A stretch of DNA of 64,000 bases, taken from the NCBI GenBank assembly GCA_002368175.1, contig AP018172.1:248001-312000 (forward strand). The letters run 5' to 3'. Source of the DNA: Calothrix sp. NIES-2098. Lineage in GTDB: Bacteria; Cyanobacteriota; Cyanobacteriia; Cyanobacteriales; Nostocaceae. A program made the position numbers and the translations under genes. The notes below the pieces were generated by a model. That model saw nothing but the letters and a program-made list of their open reading frames with translations, searched no databases and was not told the origin of the DNA. Positions 51,688 through 59,438 of the stretch are shown here, piece after piece (the stretch's first letter is position 1; each line of letters starts with the position of its first letter).

Positions 51688-52893
51688 ATGTATATGAATG
51701 TATTAGTAACAGCTACCGCCCGATTTGCGATTACAAGTGATGGTATCCTCTGGACGCCCAATCAGTCTTTAAACTATCAATTCTGGTCTCGATATTTAGA
51801 TGTCTACGATGAAGTTCATCTGTTAGTGCGTGCCAAACCACACGAATCACCGCCGCCTGGATGGAACAAAGCTTCAGGGCCAGGAATTAAGCCATTGCCA
51901 ATACCCGATTATCAAGGTGCGTTGGGATTTGCCCAGAACTATACCCGCGTCAAAAAAGCTGTTCGGGCAGCACTGGTCAACGCTCAAGCTATACATATGC
52001 GTTTACCCTGTGACATTGGTGGATTGGTTTGGCGCTGTTTAGAACCTCAAAGACCATACGGGGTTGAGGTTGTGGGCGATCCCTATGATGTCTTTGCACC
52101 TGGTGCTTATCGGCATCCCCTCAGACCAATTTTCCGCAGATGGTTTATGCGGACATTGCAACGTCATTGTGCCCAGGCTACGGCTGCGGCATATGTCACA
52201 GAGCATTCTTTGCAACGTCGATATCCTCCCGCAAAAGAGGCATTTTCTACTCACTTTTCGAGTATTGATTTGCCGAAGTCGGCTTTTGTGACTGCGCCGC
52301 GATCGCCGCAGCCAAATGCCAAACAATTTACTTTAGTTAGCGTGGGTACGCTGGCTCAACTGTATAAAGCACCAGATGTATTAATTAATGCCATTGATAT
52401 CTGCGTAGAAGCGGGACTAGACCTCCGGTTGATTTGGGTGGGAGACGGCAATTATCGCAAAGAAATGCAGGCACTAGCTGAAGCTAAAGGTTTGGGTCAG
52501 CGAGTTCATTTTTGCGGTCAGTTACCTAGTAGAGATGCCGTCATTCAGCAGTTGGATCGAGCAGATCTGTTCGTATTACCCTCTCATCAAGAAGGCTTAC
52601 CAAAAGCGTTTATTGAAGCAATGGCTCGTGGGCTACCTTGCATTGGCTCGACAGTAGGTGGCATACCCGAACTCCTAGAGCCGGAGAATATGGTGCCACC
52701 TGGCGACGTGGCTGCTTTAGCCGAGAAAATTCGCGCCGTAGTGACTGACCCAGAGCGCATGGCGCGGATGTCAGCTCGCAACCTGGAAAAAGCTCAAGAA
52801 TACATAGATGAAGTTCTCCGAGCGCGGCGAATTAAGTTTTATAGCTACGTGCGCGAGAAAACAGAAGCTTGGTTATTGACCCAGAAACGTTAG
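51688..52893 (+). CDS. GT4-type glycosyltransferase
   Basis: 401 residues, or two fewer if the second ATG (51694) is used; the bases TATATGAATG are duplicated right at the start. The N-terminal half (FAITSDGILWTPNQSLNYQF, EVHLLVRAKP) differs from the usual GGxE type. The donor half has SVGTLAQLYKAPDVLINAID and LPSHQEGLPKAFIEAMARGL with E-x7-E. It should transfer a sugar at the cytosolic face. Its end is near the next transferase gene in the same operon. Confidence 0.92.
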   Translation: MYMNVLVTATARFAITSDGILWTPNQSLNYQFWSRYLDVYDEVHLLVRAKPHESPPPGWNKASGPGIKPLPIPDYQGALGFAQNYTRVKKAVRAALVNAQAIHMRLPCDIGGLVWRCLEPQRPYGVEVVGDPYDVFAPGAYRHPLRPIFRRWFMRTLQRHCAQATAAAYVTEHSLQRRYPPAKEAFSTHFSSIDLPKSAFVTAPRSPQPNAKQFTLVSVGTLAQLYKAPDVLINAIDICVEAGLDLRLIWVGDGNYRKEMQALAEAKGLGQRVHFCGQLPSRDAVIQQLDRADLFVLPSHQEGLPKAFIEAMARGLPCIGSTVGGIPELLEPENMVPPGDVAALAEKIRAVVTDPERMARMSARNLEKAQEYIDEVLRARRIKFYSYVREKTEAWLLTQKR

Positions 52894-52964
52894 GAATCAA
52901 GGACAACTTAGATGATGACAATGAATCAAAAAACGGCAACCCCCAAGGAGGTGGAAGCAAATCA

Positions 52965-54140
52965 ATGAACAAACTGTTAATGGTGACAACAATTCCAGAT
53001 ACCTTATGCGCTTTCCTCCTGCCTTTTTCTCAGCACTTCCGTGCCCAAGGCTGGTTGGTAGATGCAATGGCTTGTGGAATTTCTGCCAGTGCTGAGTGTG
53101 TAGAGGCTTTCGATCGCGTCTGGGATGTGCAGTGGTCGCGCAACCCGCTAGATCCGCGGAATCTACTCGTTGCGCCCCAAATCATCCAAGAGGTGATGCA
53201 GCAGCAGCAATATGACATAGTTCACGTCCACACGCCTGTAGCAGCTTTTGTGACTCGCTATGCTCTGAGGAATTTAAGAAAGCAGCTTTCAGCTCAAGTA
53301 GTCTATACTGCTCACGGCTTTCACTTCTATCGTGATGGCAAACCCTTAAGAAATGCCGCGTTCTTGGCATTGGAGAAGCTGGCAGCAAATTGGACAGACC
53401 GTTTAGTAGTGATGAATCGTGAAGACGAGGAAGCCGCCAAGCGCTACCAACTGATCTCCAGCGATCGCATCCACTATATGCCAGGTGTGGGGGTAGATTT
53501 GCAGTATTACAATCCTGAGGCTATTTCACAGGCGGAAGTAGAAAGAGTGCGCCGGGAATTAGGTTTAGCACCAGAGACTCAACTGTTGCTGTCAGTGGCT
53601 GAGTTCATACCCCGCAAACATCCTCAAGATGTTTTAAGAGCATTTGCTCGCCTCGGTCGGTCTGATGTCTGCTTGGCTTTTGCCGGAGATGGGCCGCTAA
53701 TGGCAGAAGTGCAAGAGTTAGCAACTCAACTAGGGGTACAAAATCAAGTTCGCTTTTTAGGATTCCGCAAAGATATTCCCACGTTAATGCGGGCGGCGAC
53801 AGCTACTGTGCTGGCTTCCGAACAAGAGGGACTGCCAAGAAGTGTCATGGAGTCTATGTGTCTGGAAGTTCCAGTCATTGGGGCATCTATTCGGGGAATT
53901 GAAGACTTGTTGGCAGAAGACTGTGGGCTGCTGGTAAAAGTCGGAGATATCGCCGGATTTACAAAAGCGATCGCTTGGGTATTAGAGCATTCACAAGAGG
54001 CTCGCCTGATGGGCCAGCGCGGACGAAAACGTATGGCTAACTACGATCTCCGCCAGGTTATTAAGCTGCACGAAGCTTTGTATGCAAAGGCGACATTCAC
54101 AGAGCCTGTAGTAACAAAAGCATCTTTGGCTGTTAAGTGA
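52965..54140 (+). CDS. GT4-type glycosyltransferase
   Basis: 391 residues from the ATG at 52965, which has AAGGAGGTGG about 12 bases upstream; a GTG/ATG-type start 32 codons earlier overlaps the previous gene and is unlikely. N-terminal MNKLLMVTTIPDTLCAFLLP, then QYDIVHVHTPVAAFVTRYAL; donor half SVAEFIPRKHPQDVLRAFAR and LASEQEGLPRSVMESMCLEV with E-x7-E. This sequence pattern is that of capsule or O-antigen transferases. It precedes the initiating sugar-phosphate transferase by 76 bases. Confidence 0.92.
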   Translation: MNKLLMVTTIPDTLCAFLLPFSQHFRAQGWLVDAMACGISASAECVEAFDRVWDVQWSRNPLDPRNLLVAPQIIQEVMQQQQYDIVHVHTPVAAFVTRYALRNLRKQLSAQVVYTAHGFHFYRDGKPLRNAAFLALEKLAANWTDRLVVMNREDEEAAKRYQLISSDRIHYMPGVGVDLQYYNPEAISQAEVERVRRELGLAPETQLLLSVAEFIPRKHPQDVLRAFARLGRSDVCLAFAGDGPLMAEVQELATQLGVQNQVRFLGFRKDIPTLMRAATATVLASEQEGLPRSVMESMCLEVPVIGASIRGIEDLLAEDCGLLVKVGDIAGFTKAIAWVLEHSQEARLMGQRGRKRMANYDLRQVIKLHEALYAKATFTEPVVTKASLAVK

Positions 54141-54216
54141 TTGCTACTGCTCGCTTGATTGGAATAGGACTTAACGATTAACTACTTTTATTTTTGCTGA
54201 CAAAAAGGATGTATCT

Positions 54217-54861
54217 ATGATTACTGAGAATTTTCAAGGTGTTGATTCTACTGACTATAGTAGATTAATCAAATTTGTATTAGATAAAGTTGTAGCGGCG
54301 ATCGCGCTCATTCTGTGCCTACCTGTAATTGTAATTGTGGCGATCGCTATTTACTACCGCATGGGTAGTCCTGTGATTTTTGCCCAACCTCGTCCCGGTC
54401 AAAACGGACGTATTTTTAAATTCTACAAGTTTCGCACTATGACCAATGAGCGCGATGCTAACGGTAATCTTTTACCCGATGCAAAACGCCTCACATCTTT
54501 CGGTAAATTTCTGCGAAAAACCAGTTTAGATGAACTTCCCCAACTGTTGAATGTTCTCAAGGGTGACATGAGTTTCGTTGGCCCGCGTCCTTTAATGGTC
54601 AAGTATCTTGACCGCTACACACCCGAACAAGCCCGCCGTCATGAAGTCAAGCCTGGGATTACCGGTTGGGCACAAGTTAACGGTCGCAATTCTATTTCTT
54701 GGCAAGAGCGATTCAAACTAGATATTTGGTATATCGATAATTGGAGTTGGTGGCTTGATTTAAAAATACTGTTTTTGACGGTATGGAAAGTACTTAAAAA
54801 AGAAGGAATTAGCCACGCTAATCATGACACCACGATGGAAGAATTTATGGGGAATAATTAA
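54217..54861 (+). CDS. Initiating sugar-phosphate transferase (WcaJ/PglC-like)
   Basis: 214 residues, the short monotopic form. One N-terminal membrane segment (VVAAIALILCLPVIVIVAIA) is followed by the bacterial sugar transferase domain: GSPVIFAQPRPGQNGRIFKF, YKFRTM, the catalytic dyad in KTSLDELPQLLNVLKGDMSF and VGPRPLM. It should put the first sugar phosphate on undecaprenyl phosphate. AAAAAGGATG lies before the ATG. A hairpin downstream at 54881 suggests it is the last gene of the polysaccharide locus. Confidence 0.95.
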   Translation: MITENFQGVDSTDYSRLIKFVLDKVVAAIALILCLPVIVIVAIAIYYRMGSPVIFAQPRPGQNGRIFKFYKFRTMTNERDANGNLLPDAKRLTSFGKFLRKTSLDELPQLLNVLKGDMSFVGPRPLMVKYLDRYTPEQARRHEVKPGITGWAQVNGRNSISWQERFKLDIWYIDNWSWWLDLKILFLTVWKVLKKEGISHANHDTTMEEFMGNN

Positions 54862-54880
54862 TTAGTCTCCACGGAAACCT

Positions 54881-54926
54881 GAAGTATGAGGTATTAATTT
54901 ATCTTTTCCACTTCATACTTCTTTAT
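54881..54926 (+). terminator. Probable terminator at the end of the polysaccharide locus
   Basis: GAAGTATGA (54881-54889) and TCATACTTC (54913-54921) form a perfect 9-bp stem with a 23-base loop, followed by TTTATT, 20 bases after the stop of the sugar-phosphate transferase gene. The loop is long, so termination may be partial. Confidence 0.55.
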
Positions 54927-55036
54927 TCAAGAAAATTCTGGAATGAAGGCAAAAGAAAATAGAGGCATTTCTCAACAAACTTTTGCTCAAGCGTTTGCAG
55001 GCAATGTTACATATAGTTTCAAAAAATAATTTTAAA

Positions 55037-56275
55037 ATGACACTTACTTGGCAAACATTACAAAATTTAGAGCAAGAATACGGAGACTCTTTTTTTATTC
55101 TGGATCTCAGACAATTTGAAAATAACTATAAAGACTTTCTTGAGAGTTTCCGCGCAATTTATCCAAATACCAACATAGGATATTCTTATAAAACTAACTA
55201 CATTCCCAAATTATGCCAAACGGTGCATTCTATGGGAGGGTATGCCGAAGTTGTTTCCCAAATGGAGTATGATTTAGCGATCGCTATCGGCGTACCAGCA
55301 AGCAGAATTATTTTTAACGGGCCGTTGAAGCAGCAACAAGATATTGAAAACGCTATCTTAGCTGGTTCTACAGTCAACTTGGACTGTTTAGAAGAAGTTG
55401 AAATAGTTACAGCTTTAGCACAAAGATTACCAGAAAAGCAGATAGCTGTAGGCTTGAGATGTAATTTTGATATCGGTGAGCATCGGATATCTCGATTTGG
55501 GTTTGATGTTGCAGCAGGCGAACTCGATCGTGCTTTTAAACGACTCACAGAATTCCAGAATTGTACTGTTGATGGGCTACATTGCCACATTTCTACATCA
55601 TCAAGAAGCACAGAATCCTATGCGCGTCGTACTCAGAAAATTTTGGAATTAACTGACTATTATTTTCAGGATAAACAACCAAGATTTATTGATATCGGTG
55701 GTGGTTTCTTTGGCAAAATGACTGAAGATTTAAGAAGTCAATTTGATTTTTATATTCCCAATTATCAGGAATACGCCGCAGCTGTTGCACCTCAATTAAA
55801 AAGCAGATATCCCGGTAACTCTGGCCCCGAACTAATTATTGAGCCAGGAGTAGCGATTGTTTCCGATGTGTTGAAATTTGCAGCTAAAGTCGTAGGCTTA
55901 AAAACAGTGCGATCGCGCCAAATCGCCCTAGTAGTTGGTAGCATCCACAACGTCAAGCCAACCGGAACCGATAAAACTCTGTCTTTCAAAATTTATCAAA
56001 ACGATGAAAATAACAATAAAAAACTTGTAGGGACAGTGGACATAGTTGGATATACTTGTATGGAACATGATTGTTTATACAAGGAATATTCTGGAGAAAT
56101 AGCTATAGGAGATTACGTGGTTTTTGAGAACATTGGTGCCTATACTGTAGTTTTTAAACCACCATTTATTAGACCCAATCCTCCTATTATTAGCTATGAC
56201 TCTATTCTCGACGATTATTCACTAATTAGACGGCGCGAAACTTCTCAGGATGTGTTTTCTACCTATATCCTATAA
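55037..56275 (+). CDS. PLP-dependent fold-type III decarboxylase
   Basis: 412 residues from the ATG at 55037; TTG 54983 and ATG 55004 are in frame. It belongs to the alanine-racemase-fold decarboxylases of diaminopimelate, lysine or ornithine. The PLP lysine is K52 (NIGYSYKTNY); HCHIS, the phosphate-binding DIGGGFFG and ELIIEPGVAIVSD are present. The catalytic Cys and Asp correspond to CMEHD. It should decarboxylate a basic or diamino acid. No ribosome binding site is clear. The next gene starts 17 bases after its stop, so it begins a three-gene unit. Confidence 0.9.
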   Translation: MTLTWQTLQNLEQEYGDSFFILDLRQFENNYKDFLESFRAIYPNTNIGYSYKTNYIPKLCQTVHSMGGYAEVVSQMEYDLAIAIGVPASRIIFNGPLKQQQDIENAILAGSTVNLDCLEEVEIVTALAQRLPEKQIAVGLRCNFDIGEHRISRFGFDVAAGELDRAFKRLTEFQNCTVDGLHCHISTSSRSTESYARRTQKILELTDYYFQDKQPRFIDIGGGFFGKMTEDLRSQFDFYIPNYQEYAAAVAPQLKSRYPGNSGPELIIEPGVAIVSDVLKFAAKVVGLKTVRSRQIALVVGSIHNVKPTGTDKTLSFKIYQNDENNNKKLVGTVDIVGYTCMEHDCLYKEYSGEIAIGDYVVFENIGAYTVVFKPPFIRPNPPIISYDSILDDYSLIRRRETSQDVFSTYIL

Positions 56276-56291
56276 GAGGTAAAAACTTGCT

Positions 56292-57305
56292 ATGAATGTC
56301 ATATTAACTTGTGCAGGACGACGCAACTATCTGTTGAAATCCTTTCAAGAAGCACTAGGAAATCGCGGACAAGTATTTGCTGTTGATTCTAGTCTAGAAG
56401 CGCCAGCTTTACAAGAAGCAGATGAAGGTATTTTGTTACCGCCTATTTATCACAGCGATTACTTTGAGAGGTTATTAGATATCTGTCAGCAAAAACAGAT
56501 ACGTTTGTTAGTGCCGCTGAACGATTTAGAATTACCCTACTTAGCAAAACAACGCGAGCTATTTCTGAAAATAGGCACTATTCCAGTTGTTTCTTCTCCA
56601 GAGGTTATAGAAATTTGTTTTGATAAGTTTGCTACTTTTCGATTTTTAGAGAATAACGATATTTCTTCGCCAAAAACTTATGTTTCTCTCAGCGCAGCCC
56701 AAGCAGCCATTCAAAGAGGAGAAATAACCTTTCCTTTAGTAGTCAAACCTCGCTGGGGGAGTGCATCAATTGGCATTGAATATCCAGAGGATCGTGAAGA
56801 ATTAGAATTAGCTTATCGCTATGTAGCAAAAAAATTACATCGCACAGTTCTTGCAGATATTAGTGCAACTGATATTGAAAATTGTATTCTAATTCAAGAG
56901 CGAGTATTAGGTGAAGAATACGGTCTAGATATCATTAATGATTTAGATGGTAACTATATCACAACTTTTGTGAAACGTAAGTTGGGTATGCGCGCAGGAG
57001 AGACCGATCGCGCAGTCACAGTTGCAAATGAAAAACTACAAACTATCGGTCAGCAACTAGCGCAGAATCTCAGTCATATTGGCAATCTTGACTGTGATGT
57101 AATTGTGAATTCTCAAGGTTGCTACGTCTTAGAATTAAACCCCCGCTTTGGTGGAGGCTACCCATTTTCACATTGTGCTGGCGCAAATCTACCAGCAACA
57201 TTAATAGCTTGGGCCAATGGTGTAGAACCAGACCCAAGTTGGCTGATGCTTGCAGCTAATGTTATCAGTTCAAAGTGCGATCGCTTAATCGTTCATCAAC
57301 AGTAG
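56292..57305 (+). CDS. ATP-grasp ligase (CarB/PylC-like)
   Basis: 337 residues. N-terminal NVILTCAGRRNYLLKSFQEA pre-ATP-grasp domain, then FPLVVKPRWGSASIGIEYPE (the ATP-binding lysine), ENCILIQERVLGEEYGLDII and the metal-binding end LDCDVIVNSQGCYVLELNPR with FGGGYPFS. This is the carboxylate-amine ligase type that makes amides or peptides through an acyl phosphate. AAGAGG about 11 bases before the ATG is the ribosome binding site. It is 16 bases after the decarboxylase and 14 before the acyltransferase, so the three are likely one operon. Substrates unknown. Confidence 0.92.
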   Translation: MNVILTCAGRRNYLLKSFQEALGNRGQVFAVDSSLEAPALQEADEGILLPPIYHSDYFERLLDICQQKQIRLLVPLNDLELPYLAKQRELFLKIGTIPVVSSPEVIEICFDKFATFRFLENNDISSPKTYVSLSAAQAAIQRGEITFPLVVKPRWGSASIGIEYPEDREELELAYRYVAKKLHRTVLADISATDIENCILIQERVLGEEYGLDIINDLDGNYITTFVKRKLGMRAGETDRAVTVANEKLQTIGQQLAQNLSHIGNLDCDVIVNSQGCYVLELNPRFGGGYPFSHCAGANLPATLIAWANGVEPDPSWLMLAANVISSKCDRLIVHQQ

Positions 57306-57319
57306 AAGGGAGTTGTGTT

Positions 57320-57976
57320 ATGGCGCAAGTTGTGATTTTTGGTACTAGTGAGATTGCAGAAATAGTTCACTTCTATCTCACCCATGATTCTGAACATGAA
57401 GTAGTAGCATTTACTGTTGATGAAGCTTATCTTCAGGCAGATAGTTTTCATGGTCTACCACTGGTTCCCTATGAAAAACTGGAAAAGTATTATCCACCTT
57501 CTGAATATAAATTGTTCGTTGCCATTAGTTATAAAAATGTCAACAAATTGCGGGCAGAAAAATATTTAGATGCCAAAAAGCGCGGCTATAGTTTTATTAC
57601 TTATATCAGTTCTCAAGCATCTTATCACGGTACACCAGTGGGGGAAAACTCCTTCATCTTTGAACATAGCGTCATCCAACCTTTTTCTGCCATTGGTAAC
57701 AACTGTCTGCTGTTTGGTGCAAATCATGTCAGTCACCACTGCGTCATTAAAGATCATTGCTTCTTAACTTCTAATGTTGTACTTGGTGGTGGCGCAATTA
57801 TCGAAGAATACACTTTTCTCGGTTTGAATGCTACCGTCCGCAATTATATTCATATCGGCAAAGAAAATATTATTGGTGCGGGAGCAATCATTCTCAGCAA
57901 TACAGAAGACCAAGCTGTTTATTCTCCTGGTGAAACTCCCAAGTTTGATGTGCCAAGTAATTTCATTCGCATTTAA
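57320..57976 (+). CDS. NeuD/PglD-like sugar or amine acyltransferase
   Basis: 218 residues from the ATG at 57320, preceded by AGAAGGGAG. Residues 1-~85 are a Rossmann-like substrate domain (MAQVVIFGTSEIAEIVHFYL). The rest is a left-handed beta-helix of hexapeptides (NSFIFEHSVIQPFSAIGNNC, IGKENIIGAGAIIL) with the probable catalytic His in NHVSHHCVI. The family acetylates amino sugars such as those of NeuD and PglD, or other amines. It is the third gene of the cassette and is followed by a perfect inverted repeat. Confidence 0.9.
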   Translation: MAQVVIFGTSEIAEIVHFYLTHDSEHEVVAFTVDEAYLQADSFHGLPLVPYEKLEKYYPPSEYKLFVAISYKNVNKLRAEKYLDAKKRGYSFITYISSQASYHGTPVGENSFIFEHSVIQPFSAIGNNCLLFGANHVSHHCVIKDHCFLTSNVVLGGGAIIEEYTFLGLNATVRNYIHIGKENIIGAGAIILSNTEDQAVYSPGETPKFDVPSNFIRI

Positions 57977-57991
57977 CAATTTTGGCTGCAA

Positions 57992-58045
57992 GTTGAGATT
58001 TTAAATCTTGATTTTCGATAGTTATTTAATATTTAAAATCTCAAC
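57992..58045 (+). terminator. Perfect 15-bp inverted repeat, probable transcript end
   Basis: GTTGAGATTTTAAAT (57992-58006) and ATTTAAAATCTCAAC (58031-58045) are perfect complements around a 24-base loop. It lies 16 bases after the stop of the acyltransferase gene. There is no long uridine run, so it could also be an attenuator or a protein-binding palindrome. Confidence 0.55.
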
Positions 58046-58196
58046 CTCCTTAATTAAATCCGGCTATAGGCATAGTATTTGATTGCAAAGCTAAATATAA
58101 ATCATAAAAATTGCCTAAAACCTGTATGCGCAAGTCTGTTCTAAATCAAATTCCTCATATAGCTAGACAGAAAGCATTTCTTTGACAAGCAGTGTT

Positions 58197-59324
58197 ATGC
58201 GTATTCATTCCCTCCATCTCAAACACAAAAGGCGTAATTTCCTTCGCTTGGCTGGACTAGCAGCGGGAGCAGCAATTTCTCCCTATATTTTTTCTACTCT
58301 GAAAACATCTGGTTTTTCCCCTAACTCCGTTCTGCACACCCTGAAAACATCTGGATCGATTTTGAATGCTACTCATGCCAAGAATGCTAATGCCAAGAAA
58401 GTGGTGCCATTACCACCGCCGAATGGTGTGAGCAAAGTTGTCATAGTCTACGACGAAGATCGGGTATCGGGAACGCGCCGCGCTCTCGATTTGTTGCAAC
58501 CCAACGGTGTTCAGGGAAAAAGCATTTTCCTCAAGCCTAACTACAATACTGCCGATCCGGCTCCAGCAGCTACAGATACCAAATTATTAGAAGCTTTGGT
58601 GCAAGAGCTACAAAATGCTGGCGCAGGAAAAATTACTATCGGCGATCGCTCTGGTATGGCAGACACCCGTCAGGCGATGGAAATGAAAGGAGTTTTTAAA
58701 CTGGCAGATCGCTATGGGCTAGAGGCGATCGTGTTGGATGAGTTGCCTACTGCGCAGTGGCAATACTTTTCTTCACAAGGAACTCACTGGCAAGCAGGTT
58801 TCGCCTTTGCCCGTCCCGTTCTAGAAGCAGAAGCAGTTGTCACTACCTGTTGTCTAAAAACTCATCAGCAAGCGCATTATACCCTGTGCCTAAAAAATAC
58901 CGTAGGCATGGTAGCGAAGTATGTTCCCGGAGATCCATTTAACTATATGCGCGATCTGCATACTTCACCCCATATGCAACCGATGATCGCCGAAATTAAT
59001 GCTGTCTATCAGCCTACTTTTGTGTTGATGGATGGTGTCGAAGCTTTTGTCAACGGGGGGCCGGATTTCGGTAAGAAGGTGCCAGCAAACGTAATTTTGG
59101 CAAGTACAGATCGGATCGCTATGGATGTTGTTGCTTTAGGAATGTTGCGCTCTTTAGGCACAACAAATCACGTAGCACGAGGATCTATTTGGCAGTTAGA
59201 ACAGATCCGCAGAGCGATTGAATTGGGGGTAGGGGTGTCTACAGCAGAACAAATTGAACTAGTGACTGCTGACAGTGACAGTCAAAAAATTGCCGATAAA
59301 ATTCGCCAATATATATTGGCATAA
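58197..59324 (+). CDS. Tat-signal DUF362-family protein
   Basis: 375 residues from the ATG at 58197 (a TTG five codons earlier is in frame). The N-terminus KHKRRNFLRLAGLAAGAAIS is a twin-arginine signal, so the protein should be exported folded, probably with a cofactor. The DUF362 core follows (GKSIFLKPNYNTADPAPAAT, AGAGKITIGDRSGMADTRQA, VVTTCCLKTHQQAHYTLCLK, NTVGMVAKYVPGD). The family's function is not established. A short direct repeat (LKTSG) lies between signal and core. It stands 220 bases after the cassette and 114 before the NRPS gene, same strand. Confidence 0.88.
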   Translation: MRIHSLHLKHKRRNFLRLAGLAAGAAISPYIFSTLKTSGFSPNSVLHTLKTSGSILNATHAKNANAKKVVPLPPPNGVSKVVIVYDEDRVSGTRRALDLLQPNGVQGKSIFLKPNYNTADPAPAATDTKLLEALVQELQNAGAGKITIGDRSGMADTRQAMEMKGVFKLADRYGLEAIVLDELPTAQWQYFSSQGTHWQAGFAFARPVLEAEAVVTTCCLKTHQQAHYTLCLKNTVGMVAKYVPGDPFNYMRDLHTSPHMQPMIAEINAVYQPTFVLMDGVEAFVNGGPDFGKKVPANVILASTDRIAMDVVALGMLRSLGTTNHVARGSIWQLEQIRRAIELGVGVSTAEQIELVTADSDSQKIADKIRQYILA

Positions 59325-59438
59325 TCCCAATTTTGCCCAAATCAACTAACAGATACAAACTTTAAAACCCGATTTTTAACTTAATCCTAAATATTCAATG
59401 TTTACCTAAAAGAATTTTAGATTTACGAGGATAAATTA

